The notes: generated by a model from the letters alone, not told the origin. Shown: positions 9,934 through 19,941, counted from the stretch's first letter. The stretch: DNA of 64,000 nt from Gammaproteobacteria bacterium (GCA_026713925.1 JAPONM010000035.1:62001-126000), one strand, 5' to 3'. Made by a program: numbers and translations.

Positions 9934-10680
9934 TTATGAGGATTTCATCCACAACAGGGTTGCCATGCGCCCGGTTACACCATCACGCCGATATGAAAAG
10001 AACTTCTGGTGTTGTGTATAAGTACAGTATCCCCCGCCCGATATGGCCTGCACATCCTTTGCGGTTAAAATATTTTTTGCAATCTGATAAATGTCAGCCA
10101 GATATTTGTCAGCCTTGATTGCCTGAAATGCGGATGCATGTTCCGGGCTTTTCAACACAAACCGGTTCCGCAGTTCTTCCCCTACTTCATATTTTCCAGG
10201 TCCAATAGCAGGACCCAGCCAACACAAGACACTAGGGGCCGCCACTGGTAATGCAGCCAAGGTGTTTTCCAGAATACCACTCAGTAATCCCTGCCATCCG
10301 GCATGCGCCACTGCTATACAGCTTCCCTCACGATTACAAAACAGTACAGGCAGACAATCCGCGGTCAGCACACCACAAACCACACCAGGAGTTACGGTGT
10401 AAGCTGCATCTGCCTGCACGTGATGACAATTTTCTGCAGAAAGTTTTATGACCTGTGCACTGTGTCGCTGATCCAGCCAGCAAGGCTCGCTTGGAAGACG
10501 CAATGCTTTACACAAAAACTGTCTGTTTTTCAGGACATGCTGCTCATTGTCGCCAACATGTGAAGCCAAGTTGAATCCTGAAAAACTGCCTTCACTGAAA
10601 CCACCGCACCGTGTTGTTGAAACACTGGCTACTTGTTCAGGGGCCAGCCAGTCAGGTGTTATCCAGTCAGAATACTGCAT
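9934..10680 (-). CDS. pgeF: Purine nucleoside phosphorylase/polyphenol oxidase family protein PgeF (YfiH)
   Basis: A 248-residue member of the YfiH/LACC1 (DUF152) family. In E. coli the protein prevents misincorporation of L-Ser in place of L-Ala in UDP-MurNAc-peptide; homologues act as purine nucleoside phosphorylase/adenosine deaminase. Visible features are TTRCGGFSEG near the N-terminus, the metal-ligand segments with DQRHSAQVI, LTADCLPVLF and VAHAGWQGL, and a C-terminal RDGVTGRMAT. The start at 10680 (MQYSDWITPDW) is 7 bp after the rluD stop; a longer frame continues upstream into rluD but is not conserved. The order rluD-pgeF-clpB is the same as in E. coli, pointing to co-transcription with rluD. 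Confidence 0.88.
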   Translation of the reverse strand: MQYSDWITPDWLAPEQVASVSTTRCGGFSEGSFSGFNLASHVGDNEQHVLKNRQFLCKALRLPSEPCWLDQRHSAQVIKLSAENCHHVQADAAYTVTPGVVCGVLTADCLPVLFCNREGSCIAVAHAGWQGLLSGILENTLAALPVAAPSVLCWLGPAIGPGKYEVGEELRNRFVLKSPEHASAFQAIKADKYLADIYQIAKNILTAKDVQAISGGGYCTYTQHQKFFSYRRDGVTGRMATLLWMKSS

Positions 10681-10687
10681 GGGGAAG

Positions 10688-11617
10688 TTAGACCAGTGAG
10701 TCAAGAAGCTGCTGAAAATCCTGTGGCAAAGGGACAGTCCATTCACATTTTTTCGCTTCATCCGGATGCATGATTTCCAGACATGAAGCATGCAAAGCCT
10801 GACGGGGAAATCTGGCAAGTATGCTTAAACTGGAGTGTCCTGTAGCCCTGACCCTTTTGCCGTAAACCGGGTCCCCGACGACTGGAATTTTCATGTGTGC
10901 CATGTGCACACGTATCTGGTGAGTCCTGCCGGTTTCAAGCTGCACATCAAGTAACGTGCATGATCCATAGTTCCTGCGTATACGGTAGTGTGTTACTGCC
11001 GTTTTACCAGAAGAGATAACGGCCATTCTTTTCCGATCAACCGGATGTCTGCCCAGGGGCGCATTAACTGTCCCTCCGGCAATCACATTGCCATATACCA
11101 GAGCAATGTACTTTCGTTGCACCGTTCGTTGCTGCAACTGCTCTACCAGACTGGCATGGCTTTTCAACTGCTTCGCTATGACCAACAGACCGCTTGTATC
11201 CTTATCCAGTCGATGCACGATCCCAGCTCTTGGTATGGCAGACAAACCGGGAGCATGATGAAGCAGTGCATTCGCCAAGGTACCTGAGGGATTTCCCGCA
11301 CCGGGGTGCACTACAAAACCTGCTGGTTTGTTGATGATTAAAATAAATTCATCTTCATATATGATATCGAGATCTATTTCCTCAGGCACAAGCTGGTTTT
11401 CGTCTGCAAGCACAACCTCCATACGAACCTGTTCCCCACCGGACACGATGTCCCGGGGCCGCAAGGCTCTTCCATCTACCAGAACATCTCCACTGCGTAT
11501 CCATTTTTGCAGTCTGTTGCGCGAATAGTTCGGAAACATGTGTGACAATGCAGAGTCCAGACGCAAACCCCTGAAAGACGCAGGGATGATGACCGATAAT
11601 TGATGGTTGTCATTCAT
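10688..11617 (-). CDS. rluD: 23S rRNA pseudouridine synthase RluD
   Basis: Isomerises uridines in helix 69 of 23S rRNA (1911, 1915 and 1917 in E. coli numbering). The 309-residue protein has an N-terminal S4 RNA-binding domain (about 15-75) and an RluA-type catalytic domain with the motif HRLDKDTSGLL, where Asp138 is the expected nucleophile. Downstream the family blocks LGRHPVDRKRMAV and LETGRTHQIRVHMAH are present. Length and motifs fit RluD better than RluA or RluC, and the position upstream of pgeF and clpB, divergent from bamD, supports the call. Confidence 0.93.
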   Translation of the reverse strand: MNDNHQLSVIIPASFRGLRLDSALSHMFPNYSRNRLQKWIRSGDVLVDGRALRPRDIVSGGEQVRMEVVLADENQLVPEEIDLDIIYEDEFILIINKPAGFVVHPGAGNPSGTLANALLHHAPGLSAIPRAGIVHRLDKDTSGLLVIAKQLKSHASLVEQLQQRTVQRKYIALVYGNVIAGGTVNAPLGRHPVDRKRMAVISSGKTAVTHYRIRRNYGSCTLLDVQLETGRTHQIRVHMAHMKIPVVGDPVYGKRVRATGHSSLSILARFPRQALHASCLEIMHPDEAKKCEWTVPLPQDFQQLLDSLV

Positions 11618-11659
11618 TGCCGGTACGGATTTGGTATGAAAGCAGCTATACTCAGAAAA

Positions 11660-12568
11660 ATGAAAAAATACACATTTTTAAATTCTACGGCTTTTATTTT
11701 ACGCCTGCTGGCGATTGCCGTATGCCTGAATTTATCTGGCTGCGCATTACTTAATGTGTTGGATCGTAAAGATGGTAATGAAGAAGATCCAGAAATCGAC
11801 GAGACTGAAACTGCGGAAAAACTCTATAAGGAGGCACACGCATCCCTGTTTGCGAAACAGGATTTCACGACAGCTATTGAAAAATTTGAACTACTGGAAG
11901 CCCGCTACCCTTTTGGAAAGTATGCACAGCAGGCACAGCTTGAACTCAGCTACGCATATTACAAACAAAATAACATAGAGCAGGCGCTGAACACAGTGAA
12001 CCGATTCATAAAACTGAATCCACAGCACCCAAGTATTGACTATGCACATTACATAAAGGGGCTGATCACTTTCGATAGCGGAAAAAACCTTATTCATTAC
12101 GTACTGCCACGCGACCCTTCTAACAATGACCCGACTTCATTGCATGAGGCCTTTAAGACTTTCAGCTTGCTAGTGGAAGAATATCCCGACAGCAAATATG
12201 CTGACGATGCCAAGTTGCGCATGATTTATTTGCGCAATGAACTGGCTGAATATGAACTGAAAGTAGCGAAATTCTACATGCGCCGTGGTGCTTATGTAGC
12301 TGCTGCAAATCGTGCCCAGTACATTCTAGAAAACTACCAGGGTGCTGAAATCATGCCGGAAGCTGTCTATATGCTGGAACAGGCCTACGTGCAGCTTGGG
12401 ATTGATGATCTTGCAGAAGATACCCACCGAGTATATGCGCAAAACTTCCCGACCAGAAAAGATGGGGAAATCAAGGAAAAGTTCACAAGCAAAAATCGCA
12501 GTTGCGCGCAAGGCAAGTGGAGTCGGGTTCTGGAAAAACTACGCCTGAAAACCTATTACTGCAACTGA
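11660..12568 (+). CDS. bamD: Outer-membrane assembly lipoprotein BamD
   Basis: Essential lipoprotein of the BAM complex that inserts beta-barrel proteins into the outer membrane. The signal peptide ends in LNLSGC, with lipidation at Cys28 for the start at 11660; an ATG eight codons upstream (11636) is an alternative and would lengthen the basic N-region. The mature protein is a run of about five TPR-like repeats, with family blocks FELLEARYPFGKYAQQAQLELSYAYYK split across the first repeats and NPQHPSIDYAHYIKGL. The C-terminal part after residue 265 is a basic extension (SKNRSCAQGKWSRVL) absent from E. coli BamD. It is divergent from rluD with a very short spacer and ends 14 bp before nadE, which faces it. 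Confidence 0.92.
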   Translation: MKKYTFLNSTAFILRLLAIAVCLNLSGCALLNVLDRKDGNEEDPEIDETETAEKLYKEAHASLFAKQDFTTAIEKFELLEARYPFGKYAQQAQLELSYAYYKQNNIEQALNTVNRFIKLNPQHPSIDYAHYIKGLITFDSGKNLIHYVLPRDPSNNDPTSLHEAFKTFSLLVEEYPDSKYADDAKLRMIYLRNELAEYELKVAKFYMRRGAYVAAANRAQYILENYQGAEIMPEAVYMLEQAYVQLGIDDLAEDTHRVYAQNFPTRKDGEIKEKFTSKNRSCAQGKWSRVLEKLRLKTYYCN

Positions 12569-12582
12569 TATTCAACCGGGTT

Positions 12583-14208
12583 TCAATTCTCCAAGAACCC
12601 GCTGGTTATCGGGTAACGGCGGTCTTTGCCAAAGGCACGGCAGGTAATCTTGACGCCAGGCGGCGCCTGGCGCCTTTTGTATTCATTACGAATCACCATT
12701 TCCACGACCTGTTCCACCACACTTCTCTCAAACCCTTTCGCAACAATTTGATCAACTGTCAGGTCCTGCTCAACAAATTGTTCCAAAATAGGATCCAGCA
12801 TGTCATATGGCGGAAGACTGTCCTGGTCAATCTGGTCAGGAGCAAGTTCTGCGGAAGGCTCGCGGGTCAACACTCGCTCAGGGATTACCTTGCTTATCCT
12901 GTTTCTGTACCGGGCCAGCTCATATACCAATAATTTTGACACATCCTTCAACGGTGCAAACCCCCCCGCCATGTCACCATATAATGTTGCATAGCCTACG
13001 GACATTTCACTTTTATTGCCTGTAGTCAAAAGAATCTTGCCGGTTTTATTTGACAAGGCCATCAGGTACAGTCCGCGTATCCTAGACTGAATATTTTCTT
13101 CCGTCACACTCTGCCCGGAGTGTGAAATCACGGGTAGAAGACTATCCGTGATTACTGTAAAGGCATCTTCTATGGGTACTTCGTCCAGCTTGACACCAAG
13201 CTGACTGGCCAATTTGGCGGCATCTTCAATGCTCATATCCGATGTGTAACGAAATGGCATCATGACTGCATGAACGCGGTCTGCACCAAGTGCATCAACT
13301 GCAAGTGCGAGTGTTAATGCTGAATCGATCCCTCCAGATAATCCCAGCACCACTCCATCAAACCGATTTTTCAACACATAGTCCCTGACACCCAACTGGA
13401 GAGCCTGATAAATGGAAGCAGATTCTGGCAGTGGTGTATGCAAACAGCTGCTTTCCAGCAAGTCTGATCGGGTTTTCGAATACTGAACTGTAAAAATACC
13501 GGATTCAAATGCAGGCGCCAGCATACATAGGTTTCCCTGCCTGCCCATACAAAAAGACTCGCCATCGAAGACAAGTTCATCCTGACCACCGACCTGGTTC
13601 ACATACACGATCGGAACTTTTTGTTCTTCAATCCGGGCTTTCAACACCTCCATTCTCTGTGCAGTTTTACCCACCCGGTATGGACTCGCATTGATATTGA
13701 TTATCAACTCTGCACCTGCATCCACCGTTTTCCGGATTGGATTCGCAGACCAGATATCTTCACAAATCGTAATACCCGCTTTTACACCATTAATGATAAC
13801 CACGCCCGTATCATTGCCTGCCTGGAAGTATCGCTTTTCATCAAATACCTCATAATTTGGCAAATTCTGTTTGTGATAAACCGCAACAATCTCTGAGTCA
13901 CGAATCAATAATGCAGAATTAAAGAAGTGCTCCCCCTCCCTGGTAGGCGCACCAAGCAAGATATGGATACCATTAAGTTCACGTTTGATATTTTCCAAAG
14001 ACTGGCTGACAGCAGACATAATTGCAGGATGAAACAAAAGGTCTTCAAGCGGGTATCCGGTAAGTGACAACTCAGAAAATACAATGAGATCTGCACGCAG
14101 ATGATCTCGCGCATATTCGGCACTTTCAATTATCTTTTGAGTATTGCCCTCAATATCTCCAACCAGGAAATTGCATTGTGCGAGGGAGATGTCCAACGTG
14201 CCTTTCAT
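12583..14208 (-). CDS. nadE: Glutamine-dependent NAD+ synthetase
   Basis: Converts nicotinic acid adenine dinucleotide to NAD+ using ammonia from glutamine. The 541-residue chain is the two-domain form. The N-terminal nitrilase-type amidase (1-250) shows the triad Glu46 (FSELSLTGYP), Lys113 (HKQNLPNYEVF) and Cys149 (ITICEDIW). The C-terminal synthetase (about 265-541) carries the PP-loop SGGIDS (291-296). This is distinct from the short ammonia-only NadE of E. coli. It lies 25 bp downstream of sucD on the same strand and is probably the last gene of a sucC-sucD-nadE unit. It converges on bamD. Confidence 0.95.
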   Translation of the reverse strand: MKGTLDISLAQCNFLVGDIEGNTQKIIESAEYARDHLRADLIVFSELSLTGYPLEDLLFHPAIMSAVSQSLENIKRELNGIHILLGAPTREGEHFFNSALLIRDSEIVAVYHKQNLPNYEVFDEKRYFQAGNDTGVVIINGVKAGITICEDIWSANPIRKTVDAGAELIININASPYRVGKTAQRMEVLKARIEEQKVPIVYVNQVGGQDELVFDGESFCMGRQGNLCMLAPAFESGIFTVQYSKTRSDLLESSCLHTPLPESASIYQALQLGVRDYVLKNRFDGVVLGLSGGIDSALTLALAVDALGADRVHAVMMPFRYTSDMSIEDAAKLASQLGVKLDEVPIEDAFTVITDSLLPVISHSGQSVTEENIQSRIRGLYLMALSNKTGKILLTTGNKSEMSVGYATLYGDMAGGFAPLKDVSKLLVYELARYRNRISKVIPERVLTREPSAELAPDQIDQDSLPPYDMLDPILEQFVEQDLTVDQIVAKGFERSVVEQVVEMVIRNEYKRRQAPPGVKITCRAFGKDRRYPITSGFLEN

Positions 14209-14233
14209 CGGAACTTAAGGAGCCTGTACCGGA

Positions 14234-15106
14234 TCAGACAGCAAGAAGCTTGCTCATCTGTACACCAATATCGGCAGGTGTATGCGAGGTTACAACCCCG
14301 GCATTTTCCAGCGCCTGATACTTTTGTTGAGCTGTACCTTTGCCGCCGCTTATGATTGCACCTGCATGACCCATGCGTTTTCCGGAAGGTGCGGTAATAC
14401 CTGCAATATAGGCCACTACAGGCTTGGATACTTTTTCCTGAATATACTCGGCTGCTGCTTCCTCTGCAGTCCCGCCGATCTCTCCCACCATAATGATGCC
14501 TTCCGTAGCATCGTCCTGTTCAAACATCTCCAGGCATTCAATGAACCCTAACCCATGAACTGGGTCACCACCTATACCAATGCAGGTAGACTGTCCCATG
14601 CCATGTTGCACAGTCTGATTCACTGCAACATAGGTGAGTGTACCTGAACGAGAAACAATACCAACATTTCCAGGGCAATGGATATCACCTGGCATGATTC
14701 CAATTTTGCATGCACCTGGGGTAATTACACCCGGACAATTTGGCCCCAGTAATAGGGAATCTGAGTCATTCAGTACAGCTTTTACTTTGACCATATCGAG
14801 AGTAGGTACACCTTCAGTAATGCAGACAACAAGCTTGATCCCTGCATACACAGCCTCTAGAATGGCGTCCGCTGCAAAACCCGCAGGCACATAAATGACG
14901 CTGGCATCCGCCTCATGATCTCTCAGCGCCTGACCGACGGTGTTGTAGACGGGAAGCCCCAAGTGCGTTGTACCTCCCCTTCCTGGCGTGATCCCTGCTA
15001 CCATTTGCGAACCATAAGCAATGGCCTGACGTGTGTGAAAGGTGCCCTGCCTACCAGTTATTCCCTGGCACAGGACTTTTGTGCTTTTATCGATCAAAAC
15101 GCCCAT
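14234..15106 (-). CDS. sucD: Succinyl-CoA synthetase (ADP-forming), alpha subunit
   Basis: With SucC interconverts succinyl-CoA and succinate with substrate-level phosphorylation in the TCA cycle. The 290-residue protein begins with the CoA-binding Rossmann domain ([18 protein letters not shown]) and has the phosphorylated active-site His247 in [11 protein letters not shown]. The start at 15106 matches E. coli (MSILIDKNTK). An in-frame ATG at 15139 overlaps the sucC stop as ATGCCTGA, giving an 11-residue extension; this may reflect translational coupling rather than the true N-terminus. sucCD stand without the sucAB genes that accompany them in E. coli. Confidence 0.95.
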   Translation of the reverse strand: MGVLIDKSTKVLCQGITGRQGTFHTRQAIAYGSQMVAGITPGRGGTTHLGLPVYNTVGQALRDHEADASVIYVPAGFAADAILEAVYAGIKLVVCITEGVPTLDMVKVKAVLNDSDSLLLGPNCPGVITPGACKIGIMPGDIHCPGNVGIVSRSGTLTYVAVNQTVQHGMGQSTCIGIGGDPVHGLGFIECLEMFEQDDATEGIIMVGEIGGTAEEAAAEYIQEKVSKPVVAYIAGITAPSGKRMGHAGAIISGGKGTAQQKYQALENAGVVTSHTPADIGVQMSKLLAV

Positions 15107-15131
15107 GGATTTAGTAAGGTGAATTTGTAAT

Positions 15132-16298
15132 TCAGGCATTAGCCAGTGTAACTGCCTGCTGAGCACCCTCCACCAGTGTAGTAGCTAAACAGATGTTTTT
15201 ATGATGGTCCTCAAGCAATCGCCTGCCTTCTGTCGCATTGGTTCCCTGCAATAAGACTATTACAGGCACCTGCAATCGTACTTCCTGCAAAGCATCCAGT
15301 ATGCCCTGCGCAGTCAGGTCACAGCGTACAATTCCTCCAAAAATATTGATAAAGACCGATTTGACATTGCCATCACTGATCACGAACTTGAATGCCTGAG
15401 CCACTTTTTCTTGAGTAGTGCCACCACCTATATCCAGGAAATTTGCAGGTTCACCACCTTGATGCTTTACCAGATCCATGGTCGCCATGGCCAGACCGGC
15501 ACCATTTACAATACATCCAATGTTGCCATTCAGCTTGATGTAATTCAGACCCAGCTCCCTCGCTCCTTCCTCATAACTGTTTTCCTGAGTGACATCATGA
15601 AGATCTGCAATATCCTGCTGACGGTAAAGTGCACTGTCGTCGAAGCTAATTTTTGCATCCAGCGCAACCAGATTACCATTTCTCTCGACAATGAACGGAT
15701 TGATTTCTACCAGACTGCAATCATGGGATACAAACAGCTTAAGCAATTTCGATAAAATATCCTGCAGTTGCTGAAACTGACGTTTATTTTCCAAGCCCAG
15801 AGCATATGCAATTTCCCGCACCTGATTCGGCTGCAATCCTGCTGCCGGGTGTATGAATTGAGTAATGATCTTTTCCGGCATCTGCTGCGCAATCTGCTCA
15901 ATGTCCATTCCACCTTCTGCAGACGCAATGATTGCGACCTTACCCGTTTCTCGGTCAACTAGTAAAGCCAGATAAAACTCTCGACTCACCTGTGCAGTCT
16001 CCTCAACTAAAACTGCATGAATGGGCAAGCCGTCTTCTCCAGTCTGCTTTGTAACCAGTCTACTACCCAGCATGCTGGAAATGGATGACACGAGATCTTG
16101 CTTGCTCTCTGCCAGTACTATCCCTCCTGCCTTACCTCTTCCACCTGCGTGAACCTGGGCTTTGACAACCCAAGCCTGCCGGTCTAAAGATTCACAGAAT
16201 GATTCAACATCGTCACCTGATTGAATGACGTGTGAGCCTAAAACAGGGATTCCAAAGCGCGAAAAAATAGCCTTGGCCTGATATTCATGTATATTCAT
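15132..16298 (-). CDS. sucC: Succinyl-CoA synthetase (ADP-forming), beta subunit
   Basis: ATP-grasp subunit that binds nucleotide and succinate and pairs with SucD. The 388-residue chain starts [19 protein letters not shown], matching the family N-terminus. The glycine-rich nucleotide loop [12 protein letters not shown], the magnesium site in EINPFIV and the subunit-interface motif [12 protein letters not shown] are all visible. It is the first gene of the minus-strand unit sucC-sucD-nadE. It is divergent from coaE across only 50 bp, which must hold both promoters. Confidence 0.95.
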   Translation of the reverse strand: MNIHEYQAKAIFSRFGIPVLGSHVIQSGDDVESFCESLDRQAWVVKAQVHAGGRGKAGGIVLAESKQDLVSSISSMLGSRLVTKQTGEDGLPIHAVLVEETAQVSREFYLALLVDRETGKVAIIASAEGGMDIEQIAQQMPEKIITQFIHPAAGLQPNQVREIAYALGLENKRQFQQLQDILSKLLKLFVSHDCSLVEINPFIVERNGNLVALDAKISFDDSALYRQQDIADLHDVTQENSYEEGARELGLNYIKLNGNIGCIVNGAGLAMATMDLVKHQGGEPANFLDIGGGTTQEKVAQAFKFVISDGNVKSVFINIFGGIVRCDLTAQGILDALQEVRLQVPVIVLLQGTNATEGRRLLEDHHKNICLATTLVEGAQQAVTLANA

Positions 16299-16348
16299 AA
16301 TATGAGATAGAAGGCGTGTAGACCCATTATACTCAGGTACGATTCACG

Positions 16349-16957
16349 GTGTTAGTAGTTGGCCTTACAGGTGGTATCGGATGTGGTAAAACTGCAGTTT
16401 CCAATATCTTCCATACTCACTTCAGCATTCCCGTTATTGATGCCGATACCATTGCCAGAGAACTGACGGAAACCAAGGAAGTCTCCGGGCTGCTATATGA
16501 AATCTTGGGCACCAAGTATTTTGATGAGGATCAGAAACTGCTGCGTGACAAGCTTAGACAGGCTGTTTTTTCAGATTCAGGCATTCGTAACACGCTGGAA
16601 GGCATACTTCATCCACTGGTATACCGGGAAATTAAACGAGAACTCAGCCAGCTAGACACATTTTACTGCATTGTTGTAATTCCGCTGTTACTGGAGACAA
16701 ATCGTACAGAGCTGACAGACCGAATCCTCGTTGTTGACTGCACAATTGAACAACAGATACACCGAGTCACACTGCGTGACAAGTGCAGTGAAACACACGT
16801 AAGGGATATAATTGCAACTCAAATTGAACGGGATAGGCGATTAAAGCTGGCAAATGATATTATTGAAAATAATAAAAGCCTAGATTTTCTGAAAGAAAAG
16901 GTTGCTATACTGCACGAGTACTATTGTGCCATGGCAAAACCTTTTGATACATCGTGA
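16349..16957 (+). CDS. coaE: Dephospho-CoA kinase
   Basis: Phosphorylates dephospho-CoA in the last step of coenzyme A synthesis. The 202-residue protein has the P-loop GGIGCGKT (8-15), the CoA-domain motif DADTIARE, HPLVYREI and the LID-like segment with RDKCSETHVRDIIATQ. The start is a GTG at 16349 giving MLVVGLTGGIG; no other start keeps the P-loop strand. The stop overlaps the zapD start as GTGA, so the two are translationally coupled. In many gammaproteobacteria yacG follows; it is not present here. Confidence 0.94.
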   Translation: MLVVGLTGGIGCGKTAVSNIFHTHFSIPVIDADTIARELTETKEVSGLLYEILGTKYFDEDQKLLRDKLRQAVFSDSGIRNTLEGILHPLVYREIKRELSQLDTFYCIVVIPLLLETNRTELTDRILVVDCTIEQQIHRVTLRDKCSETHVRDIIATQIERDRRLKLANDIIENNKSLDFLKEKVAILHEYYCAMAKPFDTS

Positions 16958-17733
16958 ACGAAAGCTTCAGTAATCGCACAATCAACTATGAACAGCCGCT
17001 TAATGAAAGAATGCGCACGTTCTTACGCTATGAGCAATTGACGCATCGTTATGAATTCTTTGCCAAGCAGGAGCGGCCATTTGATACGCATGGTGCCCTG
17101 CTTACATTGATTGAAATTTTGAACCTGGTATCACGTGGTGACCTGAAGCAGGAATTACTAAAAGAAATCAAACGGCAAATCAATACTCTGGAGCAGCTTG
17201 CGAACAGACCCAAAGTAAATACAATCAAGCTGAACAGGGTTCTTTCAAAACATAAATCGATTTTTGATGCACTGCACGCATTCCAAGGTCAAATCAATGA
17301 CCATCTGAAAAAAAATGTTTTCATAAACAGTATCCGTCAACGTGCCTCTATACCAGGAGGCACGTGCGATTTTGACTTGCCTGAATATCATAATTGGCTC
17401 GGGCAATCATACATGCAGCGTAAAAAAGCACTTAAAGACTGGGCAGCACCATTCGAGATCTTCCAGGAAGGTATTTCACAGTCTCTGCAACTCATCAGAC
17501 AAAGCACACAACTCAAAAATAATTGTGCGCCTAAAGGTTTCTATAGCGAAACCCTTGACTCTGACAGACCCAGCCAACTGATTCGAATAAATGTGGAAAG
17601 CACATATTTCCCGGAATGCAGTGCAGGAAAACAGCGGTTTTCAATACGTTTTCTTGAGCAGACCAATCTCAACCTAAACCCCAAACAAACAGATGCGGAT
17701 GTGGAATTCAAGCTGGCTTGCTGTGCCTTCTAA
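16954..17733 (+). CDS. zapD: Cell division protein ZapD
   Basis: Cytoplasmic protein that binds the FtsZ C-terminal tail and bundles FtsZ filaments. The 259-residue chain fits the family (about 250): a helical N-terminal domain with INYEQPLNERMRTFLRYE, a central helical bundle and a C-terminal beta domain with the QLIRI strand. The start is a GTG overlapping the coaE stop. Its 3' end overlaps the end of the convergent Nudix-ThiE gene by 26 bp, so the two messages share complementary 3' ends. Its partner FtsZ is encoded 8 kb downstream. Confidence 0.88.
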   Translation: MNESFSNRTINYEQPLNERMRTFLRYEQLTHRYEFFAKQERPFDTHGALLTLIEILNLVSRGDLKQELLKEIKRQINTLEQLANRPKVNTIKLNRVLSKHKSIFDALHAFQGQINDHLKKNVFINSIRQRASIPGGTCDFDLPEYHNWLGQSYMQRKKALKDWAAPFEIFQEGISQSLQLIRQSTQLKNNCAPKGFYSETLDSDRPSQLIRINVESTYFPECSAGKQRFSIRFLEQTNLNLNPKQTDADVEFKLACCAF

Positions 17734-18661
17734 TACCCCATATGTCACGTATAGCCGCAATACCTTGCCCGCCATTCACGATAGAGGCACCAATTTCACT
17801 GGCTCCTAGACCTCCAATCGCATAGACCGGAATCTTGCTGTGCTGAGCCAGACGACCAAATTTTTCCCAGCCCAACGGCCTCGCATTTGTATTTAAGGAT
17901 TTTTCCAATACGGGGCCCAGAAATATATAATCCAAGCCGATATCAGAAGCATGTAACACTTCACTCAGGTTGTGGCATGATGCGCTGACTAAGTAATCCT
18001 TACCTAGCGGTCTTTCCGAGGCTGCCAGTAGTCTGTCGCTGGTTAAATGCAGACCTGATGCATCAATGTTTTCAAGAAACCCGGCTTCGCGATTTAACAC
18101 AAGGTGCGAATGCTTGCGCTGACAAATTTTTTGACACTGTTTCGCTAACTGTAAATATGGCAGCGTTTCCAGATCATGGGAACGGAAATGAATGATGGAA
18201 ATCTCTTGTTTATTTACTGTGCTCTCGAACTGCTGCAAAAATTCCGGATTCTGGCCCACATTAGGAGTCACAGAAATCAACCTCGGCAGTTGTAGTGCAC
18301 GTATGATTCCGTAATTTGCATCTGGAAATTCTATACTTTCCAAATCTGATATTTTCTTCCAGTATGCCTCCTGCATTTCATTTTCATGTACTGTTCCTGA
18401 ATACTTGGTAACCAGAAAAACATCCAGAATCACGTCCCGGTCAGGATATGAGTATGGCACTTGAATCAGTGGCCTGCATCGATGTAGCTCAATACTCAGT
18501 TCTTCTTTTAGTTCACGCCCTAGTCCGGCTTCAGGAGACTCGTTCTCTTCCAATTTGCCACCCGGAAACTCAAAACGACCTCCCAAGTGTACCCACGGCT
18601 TTCGTTTCGTAACAAGCACTTCACCCCGGGAATTTTTTATAACACCTAGAACGACGCGCAT
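17708..18661 (-). CDS. Nudix hydrolase (MutT-like) fused to a thiamine-phosphate-synthase-like domain
   Basis: A 317-residue fusion. Residues 1-130 are a MutT-type Nudix domain with the box running from GKLEENE through RELKEEL; the Gly near the end of the box is Ser (RELKEELSIEL), though the catalytic REL-EE acids are intact. Residues 145-310 form a ThiE-like TIM barrel with GLHLTS, SCHNLSE, FLGPVLE and PVYAIGGLG. This fusion is common next to argJ-secA in gamma- and betaproteobacteria. The Nudix part probably hydrolyses oxidised dGTP; the role of the ThiE part is uncertain, and it has been proposed to act in thiamine salvage or repair. It converges on zapD and lies 36 bp after argJ. Confidence 0.88.
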   Translation of the reverse strand: MRVVLGVIKNSRGEVLVTKRKPWVHLGGRFEFPGGKLEENESPEAGLGRELKEELSIELHRCRPLIQVPYSYPDRDVILDVFLVTKYSGTVHENEMQEAYWKKISDLESIEFPDANYGIIRALQLPRLISVTPNVGQNPEFLQQFESTVNKQEISIIHFRSHDLETLPYLQLAKQCQKICQRKHSHLVLNREAGFLENIDASGLHLTSDRLLAASERPLGKDYLVSASCHNLSEVLHASDIGLDYIFLGPVLEKSLNTNARPLGWEKFGRLAQHSKIPVYAIGGLGASEIGASIVNGGQGIAAIRDIWGIRRHSKPA

Positions 18662-18697
18662 ATGATCCTGACCTGCACGTACGCTCTCAGAAAGCCG

Positions 18698-19915
18698 TCA
18701 GGACCTGTACTCCGCATTAATCTTTACATACTCATGCGAAAGATCAGAGGTCCATACCCTGGCAGAACAGCTTCCAAGACCCAGTTCCAGCCGGAATTCT
18801 ATTTCATCGTTCTGCATAGCTTGAATGCCTGCTTCCTCCGTATAGCCGGAGGCAAGCTTTCCATTTGTGACAACTTTCAGGCCATTGATATACAGGGACA
18901 GCCTGTTCATTTCCAAAGGTCCAGCTTTTGCACGCCCTGCCGCAGCCATTATACGTCCCCAGTTCGGGTCACTGGCATAGGCCATGGTTTTAACCAGAGG
19001 CGAATGCGCAACGGTAAAGGCAATATTGCGAGCCATACTTTCGCTTGGGGCTTGATCGACAGATATACAGATATATTTTGTTATCCCTTCAGCATCTCGG
19101 ACAATCGATTGTGCTAGGTCCAAGAACAGGGAATCTAGGGTTCGGATAAATTCTACTCTGGCTCGTTCTGATAACTCACTGAAGTCTATGCCCGCCTGTC
19201 CTGTTGCGATCAGTACACAGGCATCATTGGTTGACGTATCTCCATCAACAGTGACGCAATGAAACGATTGCCGTACGGCATCACTCAGTACACTGACAAC
19301 ACTTCTTGAATCAAAACCCAGGTCTGTGGCAACAAATGCCAGCATGGTAGCCATATCCGGGTAAATCATTCCTGACCCTTTTGCAATCCCTGTAACAACT
19401 ACTGTATGCCCATCAAGTTTCACTTGCTTGGAAAAGCCCTTACTGACGGTATCAGTGGTCATAATCGCTTTCGCAGCAGCTACCCAGCCATCTTCCTCCA
19501 AATGGCCGATAAGTTGTGCGTAATATGGGGTCATTTTCTCAACATCCAGACGCTCACCAATTATGCCGGTTGAAAACGGCAATACTTCACTTTCGTTGCA
19601 GCCACTTTCGCGTGCTAAAGCAGTACATGCAGCACACGTATCTGCTATGCCCTGCGCACCTAATCCGGCATTGGCATTTCCGGCATTTACCAGCAGATAT
19701 TTTGGTTGTACAGTTCCCAGATGCCTCTTGCAGACAATAACCGGAGCGGCACAAAACTGGTTGGTCGTAAAAACCGCAGCTGTCCGTGCATGCTTGCAGA
19801 TTTCCATCAGCAACAGGTCGTCCCGATGCTGATAGCGTATACCCGTGGCCGCTGTAGCCAGCCGAACACCTTTAACAGGAAATAATGATTCGGGTGAGAC
19901 TTTAGAAATTGCCAT
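18698..19915 (-). CDS. argJ: Bifunctional ornithine acetyltransferase / N-acetylglutamate synthase
   Basis: Recycles the acetyl group in arginine synthesis, transferring it from N-acetylornithine to glutamate. The 405-residue precursor self-cleaves before a conserved Thr, here Thr190 in PDMATMLAF. Other family blocks are NAGNANAG and the C-terminal SDPNWGRIMAAAGRA. Cyclic arginine synthesis through ArgJ rather than ArgE is implied; whether it also makes N-acetylglutamate from acetyl-CoA cannot be told from sequence alone. It lies 26 bp downstream of secA and just before the Nudix-ThiE gene, a conserved order. Confidence 0.95.
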   Translation of the reverse strand: MAISKVSPESLFPVKGVRLATAATGIRYQHRDDLLLMEICKHARTAAVFTTNQFCAAPVIVCKRHLGTVQPKYLLVNAGNANAGLGAQGIADTCAACTALARESGCNESEVLPFSTGIIGERLDVEKMTPYYAQLIGHLEEDGWVAAAKAIMTTDTVSKGFSKQVKLDGHTVVVTGIAKGSGMIYPDMATMLAFVATDLGFDSRSVVSVLSDAVRQSFHCVTVDGDTSTNDACVLIATGQAGIDFSELSERARVEFIRTLDSLFLDLAQSIVRDAEGITKYICISVDQAPSESMARNIAFTVAHSPLVKTMAYASDPNWGRIMAAAGRAKAGPLEMNRLSLYINGLKVVTNGKLASGYTEEAGIQAMQNDEIEFRLELGLGSCSARVWTSDLSHEYVKINAEYRS

Positions 19916-19941
19916 GTGAGACTGGATTAATTGACAGACAA

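Noticed and set aside
12569-12600. Shared bidirectional terminator between bamD and nadE (CGGGTT...AACCCG)
   Set aside because: The stem is only 6 bp with a 13-base loop, lies partly inside nadE and has no T run.
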